The position numbers and the translations under genes were made by a program. Below are positions 11,754 to 23,279 of a stretch of DNA of 64,000 nt, one piece after another. Numbering within the stretch: the first letter of the stretch is position 1; each line of letters begins with the position of its first letter. Below the pieces are notes generated by a model. The model saw nothing but the letters and a program-made list of their open reading frames with translations. It searched no databases and was not told the origin of the DNA. This stretch comes from Pictodentalium vernedei (lineage: Eukaryota; Mollusca; Scaphopoda; Dentaliida; Dentaliidae): assembly GCA_031216915.1 (NCBI GenBank), contig CM062289.1, positions 250,227,113 through 250,291,112 of the forward strand, in the 5' to 3' direction.

Positions 11754-12215
11754 GATTGTCTGTGTTTTAAACCAGCACTGGATATCTGATGCTTTTTTCC
11801 ACACTGTTTTTGTATTTGTACGTCTTCTTGATTAACTAACAACGGTTTCTAGCTTGCACGTTGCACACTCAACAAACGTATTTTTTTTATAACAACGGCT
11901 TTGATCTCGTTTGCTCCAGGTTGCCGTGTAGTCTTGAAGTTATACTCTGTCACATTCATGTCAAGAACAGAGCCTGCACTGAGTGTAACCCAGTTATAAT
12001 GTATAGCTATCTTATCTAATACATTTACACTAAATTCCAGTGGAACCACATAGACTGGTGGTCGAATTTGAGGAGAACAAAAGCGTTTGTGCTGCAACGA
12101 GCTTTTAACTGGTTGGTTGAGTGGGTTGTTCACCGGGCCCTTTAAAAAGCCTCTTTTTGATCGATATAACTAACGCGAGGTTTCTTAAGTAATAGGCATT
12201 GGGTCACTGGCATCA
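11754..12215. other. non-coding; unassigned minus-strand frame
   Basis: A 94-codon minus-strand frame (11849-12133) has no recognised domain, no splice support and no neighbours. I treat it as probably chance. Confidence 0.3.
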
Positions 12216-12320
12216 AAACGTAAAATATATCGTCCCTTGAGTGCAACACAGCGCAGATTCGCAATGCTGAAGCAGTTCAGATGATGCCCTTTTGCGCCCA
12301 AGGGACGATATAACGTAAAA
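12216..12320. repeat. short inverted-repeat element
   Basis: TATATCGTCCCTTGAGTGCAA faces TTGCGCCCAAGGGACGATATA across about 60 bp, with ACGTAAAA flanking both sides. Confidence 0.55.
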
Positions 12321-12477
12321 AAATGTATTAAACGCCACAGAAAATATGTGGAAGAAAGTAACATCTTAACCTGTCTTAATCAATAACGATCTAATGCATT
12401 AATATAACTCAATTCAGCATAAAAATGACGAATTCACTTTATTGCCTATACAAACCGCAGTACAATCACAAAAGTGA

Positions 12478-12528
12478 TCAGTGAATTTCGACCGGATCGC
12501 AAATAGATCCGATCGAAGTTTGTGTCCG
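12478..12528. repeat. fragment of the TCGCGATC MITE family
   Basis: Contains TTTCGACCGGATCGC followed by its near complement GATCCGATCGAAG, then GTCCGCTTTTATG, as at the ends of other copies. Limits are uncertain. Confidence 0.4.
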
Positions 12529-12735
12529 CTTTTATGTTTCCAGCAGAGATAGGTTTGTTTCGTTAGTCGTGACAAAACATACAGGTATCACTTATATCTG
12601 ACATTTTTAAATTTCCTTTCAATTCAGCTCTGTGGCAATAATTACGCTAGTCAAATTAATTCTTGAGGTGCGGTTTACGGTGCGTTTATGTTTTCTTTCA
12701 AATCCGAGATCTGTAGAGAAATAGAGGTTTGCTTG

Positions 12736-13320
12736 TTTAAGGCCTGTGTCCACATTCGCGATTTCAAGCGCGTGGCCACGAGGCGTGATGCGCGGTGTGA
12801 AAGCGCCCAAAAACCTTCGAAGTAATTGCCACAGATCATTGTCCACATTGGCGTGGCCTGAAAATTGTCATGCTTTGGTGACACGGCGTGAAACGCCCAT
12901 AACCTCCTGAAGGGTTTTGAGCGTGATAGCACCGCGTGTTCTGCTGAGTGTATTGGCAATTGAACCTATAGAAATGCAGCACTTGACAAGCACGTTCATC
13001 AACTTTATCTATCACGTGTACCGACTATATTTGACAGAGACCTGAGACAAGGAAAACATGGGTCGCAGTGACGTCGTTCCCCTGAGTTCCAACGTGTTCT
13101 AAGTGCCAGTAGGCGCATAGAACACATTGGAATCAAGGGGACAAAGTGTCTTTCTACCCGACCGAGAACAGAAGACATGTACGCCACACACTAATTAATG
13201 CCTCATGTGGACATGGTAAAACGCGGCACGCAACGCAGCATCATTTCCAGGCGTTCTACACCGCACATTACGCCTCGTGATCACACGCGTGAAATCGCGA
13301 ATGTGGACACGGGCCTTTAC
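12736..13320. repeat. hAT-like MITE with 8-bp target duplication
   Basis: About 65-bp inverted ends: GGCCTGTGTCCACATTCGCG on the left, CGCGAATGTGGACACGGGCC on the right. Both continue with CGTG and ACGAGGCGTGATGCG-type sequence. The flanks carry TTTGCTTG (12728-12735) and TTTGCTTA (13321-13328), an imperfect 8-bp duplication as hAT transposases make. No transposase is inside. A short palindrome of another family is nested at 13078-13141. Confidence 0.7.
13078..13141. repeat. short palindrome family, copy 1
   Basis: TCCCCTGAGTTCCAACGTG with a matching right arm through CATAGAACACATTGG. It is related to the hairpins at 34948-35011 and 48971-49026. Here it sits inside a hAT-like MITE. Confidence 0.7.
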
Positions 13321-13328
13321 TTTGCTTA

Positions 13329-14707
13329 CCACCGATAGTTTATACTTGTGTAAAATCATGGGTTAAAGAGGCAATGGGTAAGGTGTCTGAATCGTTCGTA
13401 TTGTTCTGAATCAGCAAAAGAGGCAATCCCAGGAACGTTTTAATATATATACTATATCTTCCATTAATTGAGATTCGTGTGTTTAAAAGCTAGGACAACA
13501 GACCACTATAACAGTAATCTGTCCAGTTGCATTGGATGCTAAGGCAAACGATCCACGGATAAATTTCACAATAAAATACAGGCTACTTGTAGACAATTAC
13601 AAATGATCACAGAAAACAATTCCAACCATTCAGTAATTGTTAATTCTCGAATATTGGTCTCAGGTCGGGTTGTAAATGTGAGCTAACATACTGGCTGAGT
13701 CAATTGTAACCTTTTTGGGGTTGACATTGGCTCAGTTGGTATGGGAGCAGAGCATTTATTGTTAGGCGATTGGGTGTCGTAGACCTACGATCGACTTCCG
13801 TCGAGACCACCTACCAAACAAAGGAACTTTACAGTTTTCAATCCAGTGGCGCGGTGCTAGGATTATGCCTGGTGAAATTCCTGCTTGACATCGGCGATAT
13901 ATAATATATATATAAATAATATATATTATCATCATTACGTTTCTGTACAAAACGTTACTTCACAGTCAAGTCCTTGTTGATGAATTCGTATCCCGACTGT
14001 ACGTTTTGTACCTGAACATAATGGTAGTGATAGATTTATCTAACATTTATCAACTGCAATGTAAATGACTTTATTAACTTGCGTTTTCATTACTTAGTTT
14101 ATTTTCAGACGCATAAAACGCTGGTCGTTTCGATCAAAACTGTACAAGACTGTCTTCAACTTTCGCGATTCTAATATGAACTTTGTAAAACCATTTGTTC
14201 ATTTGTTCAAAATTCCCCCTCGAAAACATTGAGCGCTGTAACAGCGTGTTGTTTAAACTTGGATTTTTCCAGTGATTCAGATACAGAACATAACATCAAA
14301 GTGATTTTGTAATCTAACTATTATATTTTTGAAAAATGTTTTTTTATTTCTCTATTCACATTTGTAACATGCACAGTCTGTCGCAAACGTTCTACCGAAG
14401 CATGTAATGTTCTTTTAAGAGTAACGTAAACAATTCACAAATAAGCACTCGCGTCTGTATTACCTTTGCTGCATACATAACTTGTATCACCTCCCTCAGA
14501 TAAAGACCTGATTTGGTACCTGATACTCATTTATTGTACAATAATATGACATACCCATAGCTCTCGATCTCGTTCGCTGATAGCGCTTAAACAGTGCTTG
14601 GAATTTTATTACAATTTTCTTGAAACTTTTTGTCAGGCGATTTCGTGAACAGAAATGTAAATCGCTGCGACACTACTGCTTCTGGGTGGGAACTGAATTG
14701 TTAACTG
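13329..14707. other. non-coding stretch with an AT microsatellite
   Basis: An AT-dinucleotide-rich run is at about 13896-13928. A stretch at 13727-13800 starts GGCTCAGTTGGTATGGGAGC like a tRNA or SINE A box, but no clear B box or tail follows. Nothing else was seen. Confidence 0.4.
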
Positions 14708-14766
14708 TTTGAACCCTAATGGTATAGTCCATGCCAGTTCAGAGCCATCATCTGGTAGAGTCTCTT
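14708..14766. repeat. remnant of the TTTGAACCC MITE
   Basis: GTTTGAACCCTAATGGTATA resembles one end of the 31.7-kb copy. The rest may continue after the nested SINE/LINE at 21404-21420 (GTGCAGCCTTGTGG). This would make three levels of nesting. Confidence 0.4.
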
Positions 14767-14769
14767 TTC

Positions 14770-14836
<67 letters not shown>

Positions 14837-14957
14837 TTGGTGTTTAAGGTCACATACTTATGCACAATGGCTAATCGTGACCGTGACAGTTTTACGGGTG
14901 GAGGAAGCCGGAGTACCCGGAGAGAATCACCGAGCATCGACGAGCAACTGTCAGCTC
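14767..14957 (-). mobile_element. SINE copy 1, 3' half (split by LINE)
   Basis: Read on the minus strand, this is the tail of the tRNA-derived SINE also present at 25637 and 38397. It ends in about seventeen AAAT repeats, preceded by GACCTTAAACACCAATAAAT-type sequence and the CTCCGGGTACTCCGGCTTCC block. Its other half lies at 21136-21372. The LINE entered inside the SINE. Confidence 0.85.
14947..14957. repeat. left target-site duplication of the LINE
   Basis: ACTGTCAGCTC here is repeated at 21136-21146. Intact SINE copies have this segment once, followed by CCCAACAT, which confirms duplication on insertion. Confidence 0.85.
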
Positions 14958-15758
14958 CTCCCTAGGGGGGTTTGATCATCCCTACTAGGCGGGTCCTCAG
15001 GTGGCGGATAGAGAACGGCCTGCTCAGTTTGGGCAGGTTTGCTAATTTCTGATTGGTAGGTTTGCTCAATTGAGCTGGTTTGCTGCGAAGTACACAAATA
15101 CGCAGCCCCGGGCCAAAATGATCAATCCTGCTAATACCATCTGGCAGGCACCTTGTTCTCCCGTGAGGTGCGTTCCGAAGGCCCCGGAAGAAGGAATTCT
15201 GGCAGTTGAGGACTCGTGGCCCCGGTTAGGGCAGTCTCCAAGGATGGGAATCAGGTCGTAAACTCTGTTTGGCCCTGGTCTCCATTTTTTCAGATAATGT
15301 CCAACACACTGCTTTGGTCCCAATTTCAGAAGTAGACGGATGGTCGGATGGCCCGTTCTGACCAATCGGGAGCCCCCAACCCCAAAAACATCGTGTGTCA
15401 CGTCGGGGGGCATTGGGTGGTCATTCAATCAGTCATTTCTTTTAGTTTTGTTTTATTATTACTACCCAAACTGACGTTTAATGATTTTTATATCTTTTTG
15501 ACATCTTCCATTTTGTTGCACTGTCTGCGTCGGTTGTCAGAAGTAGTTTTTGTTGTACTGGTTTTTACTGAAATGATTGGTTGAATGGTCGCCACTGCCT
15601 GGCACTTCCCATAGACATTCAACGGGTCAATCCTCCAGCGGTATTCATTAGCATCAACCTTGGGGGAGTATGTTTTCCATGTACTCTTGGTGTTGTTTGC
15701 TGGATACCCGCAACGTAACTCCATAAGTTGGGCTCAGAGTAAGGATGGGAGTCATGGA

Positions 15759-17190
15759 ATGATGAAAAACAATAAACACAAATATGGAAAACACAACACA
15801 CAAAAAACAAAAACGTGGTCGAGAATTCTCTACAGACTCTGATTCTGACTCGGATCATGATCTTCCAAAATCAAATTTGTCATTATTTATGCTGCTGATG
15901 GGAGTCAAAAGGCTTCCAACATAAATCCATTTTTGTTGGAAAATGCCATTAAAGGAATCGCTGGCACTGTCAAAAATGTTAGAAAATTAAGATCTGGTGC
16001 ACTATTGGTAGAATGCTCAAAAGAACACAACCGATCAATATTCTGAATATTGAAAATTTGGCAGATATGAAAGTAAATGTTTTCCCACATAGAACCCTCA
16101 ACAACAGCAGAGGTGTAATTCGAACAAGGGAACTATTTGGCATCGATGTAATGGAAATAAGAAAGGAACTAGAACCGCAAGTTGTCAGCGATGTCAAAAG
16201 AATAGACATTAAAAAAGATGGGGAAATTATAAAAACAAACACATATATTTTAACTTTCGATTCTTCTCAGCCGCCTAAATCTATTAAAGTTGGTTATATG
16301 AACATCAAAGTGGATTTGTATATTCCAAATCCACTTCGATGTTTCAAATGTCAAAAGTGTGGTCACGGTCAGAATACTTGTAGAGGAAAAACTGTATGTT
16401 TCAAGTGCGGTCATGATCATCAAGACCCCTGTACTAACACTCTCAAATGTTGTAATTGTCAGGGCAGTCATGTAGCTGCATCAAAGGACTGCCCTGTATG
16501 GCAAAAAGAAAAATAAATACAAAAGGTCAAATGTGAAAAACAGCTGAGTTTTAAGGAGGCCAGAGAATTAGTGACATCGATGCCTGGCACGAACACATCA
16601 AAGCCATCATATGCAGCCAAATTATCCAGAAATTACCATCATCATCAGTGGGTTGTCAAACAAATTATACTTGGATCAATGGCACATTAGCAACTTTGGT
16701 GCAGGCCTTTACAATAGAGCAGGCAGATGATACTGAACAAAAATCCACCCAAACACCTTCAACTTCTCAGAATACATTAGACAAAAAATCAGAAATAAAT
16801 CAGAAGAAAGATCAGGAAAAACTAAAATTAGACAGGACAAAAGTAAAAGAAGGAAGATCAGAACAGAAAAAAGACCAAACAAAATCAAAATCACACAATC
16901 AAAATCTTAGTCAGAATCAGAGGAAGAGTCAGGCAATAAACAACCAAAGGAATACAGAAACACAAAAAAAGTCAGATCGAACTCCCAAGGCTCTTCAAGA
17001 TCCTGTTAATCGTAATAGGTTTGAAGGTCTTGAAGCGATGGAAGTCGGTGAGTGCATCGACGAAACGTTCGGGCCTTTACGCCCGAACGCCTCTCAGAAT
17101 AGGTCCCCAAGACAGAAATCGCCTAAAAAAGCTATTGGGGCTATTTCACCCATTCGTCCACTAAATAAATCTCCAACCAAATATAGATAG
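15759..17190 (+). pseudogene. LINE ORF1, gag-like protein (frameshifted)
   Basis: ORF1 proteins bind the element's RNA. A lysine-rich start near 15759 and an acidic SDSDSDHD stretch are in different frames, and the frame shifts again before 16013. The longest intact part (16013-16516) carries three knuckles: CFKCQKCGHGQNTC, CFKCGHDHQDPC and CCNCQGSHVAASKDC. A stop follows at 16516. After another shift, a Lys/Gln/Ser-rich tail runs to 17190. Several indels are needed to connect the pieces, so no functional protein is made. Confidence 0.8.
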
Positions 17191-18244
17191 TACTAATAAC
17201 AATAACATAATACAGTGGAATTGTCGAGGTTTTAGAGCAAATTTTAATGAACTGGGCCCTTTAAGCCAGAAATATAAACCTTCTGCTTTTTGCCTACAGG
17301 AAACTCTTTTAAAGAAACCCGAGTCTCAGAATCATTCAGCCTTTAAGCATTATACTTCGTATAATGACTGGGCAGATGAAACTGATCTTCATATTCGTGG
17401 AACGTCCGTCTTAGTTAGAAACGACATTATCCACAGTCCTGTATCTTTGCAGTCAAATTTACAGGCTGTAGCGGTACGCCTAACTTTAGACAAGACAATT
17501 ACATTATGTTCTATATACGTTTCACCAAGTAAATCCATACAATTGAATGATCTTGAGCTGCTGGTACAACAGCTTCCAACCCCATACATTTTGTTGGGTG
17601 ATTTTAACGCACATAGCCCCCTTTGGGGTAATTCCTGCAGTCAAGAGGATGCAAAAGGTAAAGCTGTAGAAGAGTTCATTACAAAATATGACTTTTGTTT
17701 GTTCAATGATGGTTCAGACACTTATCTGCACCCCGCATCCGGTTCGTATACATCAATTGATCTTTCAATTGCATGCCCTTCTATCTTCCTCGATTTTTCA
17801 TGGAAGGTAGAAGATGACTTGTGCGGGAGTGATCACTTTCCAGTTGTATTGGAGAGTATAGTTCCGGTGGACGATGAGAGAATGCCCCAGTGGAACTTTA
17901 AAAAAGCTGATTGGGACACTTTTTCATCGCTTTGTTCTGAACGCCTCACACGGGAGAAACTTCGAGATAGTGCTGACCACATAGAACATTTTACAAACGA
18001 GCTGCTTGACATTGCAAACACTGTCATCCCTAAAACCTCGGCAAATCCAAAACGTTTCACCAAACCATGGTTTGATAATGAATGCAAAAAGGCTATAAAG
18101 GATCGTAAGAAAGCTGAAAGGGAATTTAACAAGTCACCAACTACATATAATTTAGACAAACTTCGTATAAATTGGGCAAAAACAAGACGACATATAAAAC
18201 AAAAAAAAGAAAAGGTCTTGGGAATCTTACATTTCCAAGATTAA
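17165..18244 (+). pseudogene. LINE ORF2 part 1: AP-like endonuclease
   Basis: The frame is open from 17165 and overlaps the end of ORF1 in another frame. No ATG precedes the domain. Endonuclease motifs are in order: QWNCRGF near the start, FCLQET, YVSP, GDFNAHSPLWGN and GSDHFPV. This enzyme nicks target DNA for target-primed reverse transcription. Downstream is a charged linker rich in KKAER. A frameshift at about 18220-18244 ends this frame before the RT, which continues in another frame. Confidence 0.85.
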
Positions 18245-19980
18245 CCAAAACACCCCTATTACTAAAATTTGGAAAATGATTAAAAAGATTAAAGGAAAAG
18301 AAACAAAATCAACTGTACAACACCTGAAGGAAAACAACACCTTAATTACATCCAAATCAGAAATTTCAAACACTTTGGCCTCCACATTTTCGAAACATTC
18401 GTCGTCTAAAAATTATAATCCAGAATTTATCAAAATTAAAAAACAGCAAGAAAAACAAAAGATCAAATTTAACTCCAACAATCTAGAGGATTACAATGAA
18501 CCTTTCTCTGTGGAAGAGTTACGTAACTCTTTGCATAGAGCAAAGGATACTGCCACTGGTCCCGATGAAATTCACTACCAAATTTTAAAGCATCTGCCGC
18601 AATCTTCACTAGAACTTTTATTATTATTTTTTAATGGCATTTGGGTGACTGGCCAGTTTCCACCATCCTGGCGTAAAGCAACAATAATTCCTATTCCTAA
18701 GCCTGATAAGGATCACAACAACCCAAGCAACTACAGGCCTATTGCCTTAACCAGTTGTCTGTGCAAAACCATGGAATGGATGATCAATGATCGGCTTGTC
18801 TGGTTTCTGGAATCGAACAATTTGCTTGCGGATGTTCAGTGTGGTTTCAGAAGCCAGAGAAGTACTGTGGATCATTTGGTCAGACTTGAAACGTTTATTA
18901 GGAATGCCTTTGCTAGAAAAGAACATGTGGTCGCCATCTTCTTTGATCTAGAGAAGGCATATGATACAACGTGGACGTATGGGATTTTAAAAGATCTTTT
19001 TAACATGGGGTTGAGAGGGCGTATGCCTCTTTTTATTGAAAACTTTTTTGAAAGACCACCGGTTTCAGGTTCGTGTTGGGTCAATGTTATCTGATCCTCA
19101 CAAATCGGAATTGGGGGTTCCTCAGTGTAGTATTCTATCCGTTACCCTGTTTTCGGTTAAAATTAATAGTATCATCGATGCAATTGAGAATATGGTAGAT
19201 TCTTCATTGTACGTCGATGATTTTTTAATCTGTTATAGCAGTAAAAATATGAATGCTATCGAGCGCAAACTTCAGCTGTGTTTGAATAGGATTCAAAAAT
19301 GGGCCACAGAAAATGGTTTTAAATTTTCAAAGTTAAAAACGAACTGTATTCTTTTTTGTAAACTTCGGAAACATCACCTCGATCCGGAGTTAAAAATTGA
19401 TGGGAGTCCTATTAAAGTTGTTAAGGAAGTGAAATTCTTAGGTTTGTTGTTTGACAACAAACTAAATTTCACTTCCCACATAAAACAATTAAAAGTTAAA
19501 TGTAAGAAAGCACTGAACCTGCTGAAAGTTGTTTGTAGCACTGATTGGGGTGCTGACCAAAAAACTTTGCTCCATCTGTATAGATCACTTGTTCAATCAA
19601 AATTAGATTATGGTTGTATAGTTTACGGTTCTGCAAGGAAATCATATCTCAAACCACTTGATGCAATTCATAATAGTGGTATTAGAATTAGTCTAGGGGC
19701 TTTTCGAACATCCCCAATAGACACGATGCTTGTTGAAGCAGAGGAGCCTTCTCTTGAGAAGCGCAGAATTAAATTATCTCTCCGGTATGTGTCTAAACGT
19801 TTGGCCAATCCTTCAAATCCTGCTTATAATTGTGTTTCAGACCCTCAAAATGTTGATTTTTTTAACCGCCACCAGAAACATATTCCTCCATTGGGAATTA
19901 GGATCAAACCCCACATGGAGTCTGCCAAAATTGATTCTGATTCTATAAAAGAAAACCGCAAATCTCATATTCCTCCTTAG
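18245..19980 (+). pseudogene. LINE ORF2 part 2: reverse transcriptase
   Basis: Resumes in a new frame with WKMIKKIKGK, then RT motifs: ATGPDEIHYQILK, SNYRPIALTSCLCKTME, FFDLEKAYDTTW (motif A, both Asp kept). A second frameshift falls at about 19045-19055. Motif B reads VPQCSILSVTLF, where the usual Gly after Gln is Cys. Motif C reads YVDD, with the catalytic pair intact. FLGLLFD and the thumb follow. A TAG at 19978-19980 interrupts the same frame that continues into the RNase H; a single-base nonsense change is the simplest explanation. Confidence 0.85.
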
Positions 19981-20895
19981 CATCTTAAAAAACCTACAAT
20001 TAATTTGGACCTTGCTTCTACCAAAAAATCTGATACCAATTCCTTGCAGTTTAAACAAAAATATGCCGAAATAAAGTCCAGGTATAATGCATATACAAGG
20101 ATCTGTACAAATGGATCTAAAGATGGTGACAGAGTATCATCAGCTGCTGTTACTGGTGATCATATCACCTCAATCAGAATACCGAATCAGAGTTCTATTT
20201 TCACAGCTGAAGTTAAAGCTATACAACACGCGCTTGAACACATCGAGAATGTGCAGGAAAAGAAGTCGATTATTTTTTCCTACTCTCTTTCCTCTTTACT
20301 TGCTTTACTCAACCCCAAGTTGAAGAACCCTCTCATTTTGGAACTTCGTGAGAAGTTAACAACTCTCATGTCTGACCAATATGATATCGTGTTTTGCTGG
20401 TTACCCGGACATGTAGGTATCGCTGGTAACACCAAAGCAGACAGTGCAGCAAAACAGGCTTTAACAAAGCCTCTCACTGATTTTAAGATCCCTTTCATTG
20501 ATTTCAAACCACATATTAGTAACTACATCAAATCTCTGTGGCAGGCGGAATGGGATGGAGCGACAAATAACAAGCTTCATCGCTTCCGACCAACTATTTC
20601 AGATCACTACCCGTCTAGTAACCTGTGTAGAAAGGATCTTGCATTTTTGACGCGATGTCATATTGGTCATACACGACTTACACATTCCTTTTTGTTAGAG
20701 GGTAATTTGCGACCAGAGTGTGTTCCCTGCCAGCAGGTGCTGTCAGTGGAACACATTCTTTTGAATTGTACTGATTTTAATCATGTTAGAGGGCAGTATT
20801 TTACAGTCAGATCTTTGAGAGATTTATTTTATCTTACAAGCCCACAAAAAGTAATCTCATTCTTGGAAGTAATCAACCTTTTTAATAAATTTTAA
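19981..20895 (+). pseudogene. LINE ORF2 part 3: RNase H and Cys/His tail
   Basis: It lies in the same frame as the RT after the TAG. RNase H landmarks: CTNGSK (catalytic Asp expected, Asn found), FTAEVKAI (Glu kept), IFSYSLSSLLAL (Asp expected, Tyr found), WLPGHVGIAGNTKADSAAK (last Asp kept). Two of the four catalytic acids are missing. The C-terminus has CHIGHTRLTHSFLL and a CXXC...H...C motif (CVPCQQ, EHILLNC) typical of I and Jockey elements. The stop is at 20893-20895. Confidence 0.85.
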
Positions 20896-21135
20896 ATTAT
20901 ATTTACTTTTTTAAATTTCATCTATCCATATTTAATTCGTAGGTTGATTTACACAGCATTTTTTGTACACCTGATCTCACTTTCTCATTATGTTTCACAC
21001 TCGTCATTTTTAAACCTCTTATTCCTTTCATTTCATATTTCAATCAATGGTCTTTTTGAAATACATACTTTCATCGCCACGATATAGCCTAAGCTGCTGA
21101 TGTGGCGTAAAGCACCAATAAATAAATAAATAAAT

Positions 21136-21372
21136 ACTGTCAGCTCATCAACATTCTAACTCTGTTCAAGCTCAGGTTACGGCGGTTGAAGACATGTGCA
21201 CCATAGACGTGCAGTACGCCTTAGTACACGACGTCATCGTGCCCCCATGTAGGCAACCGGGGTAAAGTGCCTTGCCCAAGGACACAACCCGGGTCGTCCC
21301 GAACGGGGATCAACCTCGGGACCTCTAGCATAGAAGTCCAACAGTCTACCACTGAGCCACCGCGCAACCGTC
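21136..21372 (-). mobile_element. SINE copy 1, 5' half with tRNA-like head
   Basis: It begins with the right target duplication (21136-21146) and continues the SINE split by the LINE. On the minus strand the head reads GCGCGGTGGCTCAGTGG (A box) and GAGGTTGATCC (B box), then the conserved body with TACTGCACGTC. The A and B boxes would serve as an internal pol III promoter. Confidence 0.85.
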
Positions 21373-21527
21373 TCTATTGTTTACATGGTAGAAGATTAAT
21401 CAGTAATTTGAACGTGCAGCCTTGTGGACTTGAGGCATATTGATAGCACAATCTCCTTGTGGTATCAGGAGTCTCTTGATGGTATATATATTTATATGCA
21501 TGTATATCATATGGATTTATTTTTCAG

Positions 21528-21642
21528 TCAAGAAACGTGTTCGGACTTGAAACTAGGAAATAAAATAGCCGAGCAAGTATTAATAAGTGGTGATACCATC
21601 AATATAACCGACGCATATCAGGATTCAAGATTCGATCAAGAG
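21528..21642 (+). CDS. PDE11A: PDE11-like phosphodiesterase, exon in GAF-B
   Basis: A TTTTTCAG acceptor lies before 21528 and AG|GTAACA after 21642. One leading base completes a codon from the upstream exon, and the exon ends on a codon border. It encodes the part of a GAF domain with LGNKIAEQVLISG and INITDAYQDSRFDQE. In human PDE11A the corresponding text is a very similar DAYQDPRFDAE, leading straight into what the exon at 36358 encodes. GAF domains of PDE5/6/11 are regulatory small-molecule sensors. The upstream exons were not found. Confidence 0.9.
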
Positions 21643-21904
21643 GTAACAATTATTAATCTCATTCATCTCTTTATGAGTGACCCTCTTGGGTAACAAGCCT
21701 TCATCATCATCAGTCTTTGTCATGCGGATTGGTCAAATCCGATATTGATTTCTTGTTTCAGTATCACCTTTGCCTTTGAAAATATGGGAGGCTCTATCTT
21801 TCTCTGACTTTGGTTACTGCATCAAACCATAATTTGTTTCTTCCCTTTTGAACTTCTCTGTCAATCAACATATTTTGCATCACTATCAGATCCGAAAAAC
21901 TTAA

Positions 21905-22130
21905 TTTACCCCATTGCCGGGCGCTCAACACAAAAATCCCATTCCAATTTTGTTATTTTTCAAATAGTTGTTTCCTATGAACACACAGCACATGGCTCAT
22001 CATTGGAAGGAACTCGTCGAGCTCATTCCTTTAAGAAGCCATGTTTGGACGTAAAAAATAAAACTTTCTAGTTATCTGGCAAGCAACTATTGTAAATGTC
22101 TTCTCTGGTCGTTTTGCGGAAAGGTTAAGT
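21905..22130. repeat. degenerate TTAA MITE subfamily B
   Basis: Keeps TTTACCCCATTGCC, a hairpin CATGGCTCATCATTGG with a partial complement around GAACTCGTCGAGCTC, and ends AAAGGTTAAG. An old copy. Confidence 0.45.
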
Positions 22131-22565
22131 GTTGTCAGCTTGTTTTGGAATAACGTAAAAAATATAAACAATTTATAAAGAAAACAAGAAGTGAATAACA
22201 AAAAGGTTGCTCAAAAATTAATTCAGTAACCGGTTGATGTGATAATTTTGTGACAAGATAACAAAAAGTGGGGACGGATCATTTCGTAATCTATTCAGTT
22301 CGTACTCACTCAAAACCGTGTTAATCGGTAACCCCTTCTTTAACTGCGAGTTCACTCGGCATTTTTCACTCGGGTCTATTCTTAATCAGTTCATTTTTGC
22401 TGTCCGATCGATTCATAACTTGTTCATTATTATATCATGTTGGTTGGGAAATCACTAGTAGTTAGCGTCGAAAATTAAGATCTGTTTCGGAATTTTAAAT
22501 AAAAATTATAGCAGGGAAAATTCACGATAAATTAACGAATATTAACAAAAGTGTACATTACACTA

Positions 22566-22600
22566 ATATCTCATGATCTCGAGATAATATCTCGAGATAA
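22566..22600. repeat. TCTCGAGA palindrome cluster, left
   Basis: Two ATCTCGAGAT palindromes and TCATGA in 35 bp. A 25-bp part occurs inverted at 29543-29590, so the pair brackets the 7-kb nested retroelement block. Confidence 0.6.
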
Positions 22601-22619
22601 ACATATATAATCATTCCTA

Positions 22620-22633
22620 CCCCCCCCCCCCCC
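22620..22633. repeat. poly-C tract
   Basis: A C homopolymer of 14 bases. Similar tracts are at 26254, 27113, 51273, 51306 and 52627. Confidence 0.9.
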
Positions 22634-22639
22634 TCCCAA

Positions 22640-23279
22640 TAAAAAAACAACACCCGGTTCCACTTCCAGAATGACATTCAACTGTTATGTAACCGCATGT
22701 GGTTGAGAGTTATCGATGCGGATAAGGATAAAAACATATATATCAACCCGTTCCACAACAAAATGCAACATTTCCGACATAATGTCAATGTGCTAGTGGA
22801 AACATACTTGTCCAAAACTAGAACAGAACTGCTCCATTGCCTAAAACTTCAACCCATGCAAAACTAATATGAGCATTTGAGAACATGAGCCTGAAACCCC
22901 AATATCGTAATTAAAAAAGCAGACAAAGGGCGAACCACCGCCCTACTTGATCGGGAAGCGTATATTGCTGAGAAAACACGCCACTTAAACTCAGTAGTCT
23001 ATTACATCCCTATTACGACCGACCTCACCCCCAATACACTCAATGAGGTTAACGTTATACTCCAATACATGTATGACAGTCATGAAATTGACTGCCATAT
23101 GCACAAATCATTGAAATCAGACCCGTCAAAACCAAGCAAGCTACCCTGTGCCTCCTCCCGAAAATCCTCAAAACTCCCCCCACTACAGGGAGACCAATTA
23201 TTTGCGGATCTAATAGTCCAACCGAACGCAGCAACATTATACGTCATTCCTACCTTCCAAGACTCGTCTATGTAATGAC
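22640..23279 (+). pseudogene. Penelope-like element, RT N-terminal part
   Basis: The conceptual reading gives NIVIKKADKGRTTALLDREAY, then LNEVNVILQYMYDSHEID, PSKPSK and, after a frameshift, LLPKI-KTPP-TGRPIICG-SNSPTE. These are hallmarks of Penelope-like reverse transcriptases. Early stops and shifts show decay. It breaks off at 23279, where a MITE begins. The same protein resumes at about 25495, so about 2.2 kb of foreign DNA separates the halves. Confidence 0.8.

Larger units (their letters stand above)
14958..21135 (+). mobile_element. near full-length, inactive I-clade-like LINE
   Basis: A 6.2-kb non-LTR retrotransposon: 5' UTR (14958 to about 15758), ORF1 with three zinc knuckles, ORF2 with endonuclease, RT and RNase H, then a 240-bp 3' UTR ending GCACCAATAAATAAATAAAT. 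An 11-bp target duplication brackets it exactly. Frameshifts, a nonsense codon and lost catalytic residues show that it is dead. The RNase H domain and gag-like knuckles point to the I group (I/Nimb type). The clade is inferred from domain order only. Confidence 0.9.

Noticed and set aside
13727..13800. tRNA or SINE head with an A-box-like GGCTCAGTTGG
   Set aside because: No clear B box, stem or SINE body follows.
15066..15428. 120-codon minus-strand frame
   Set aside because: It lies in the LINE 5' untranslated region, antisense, without motifs.
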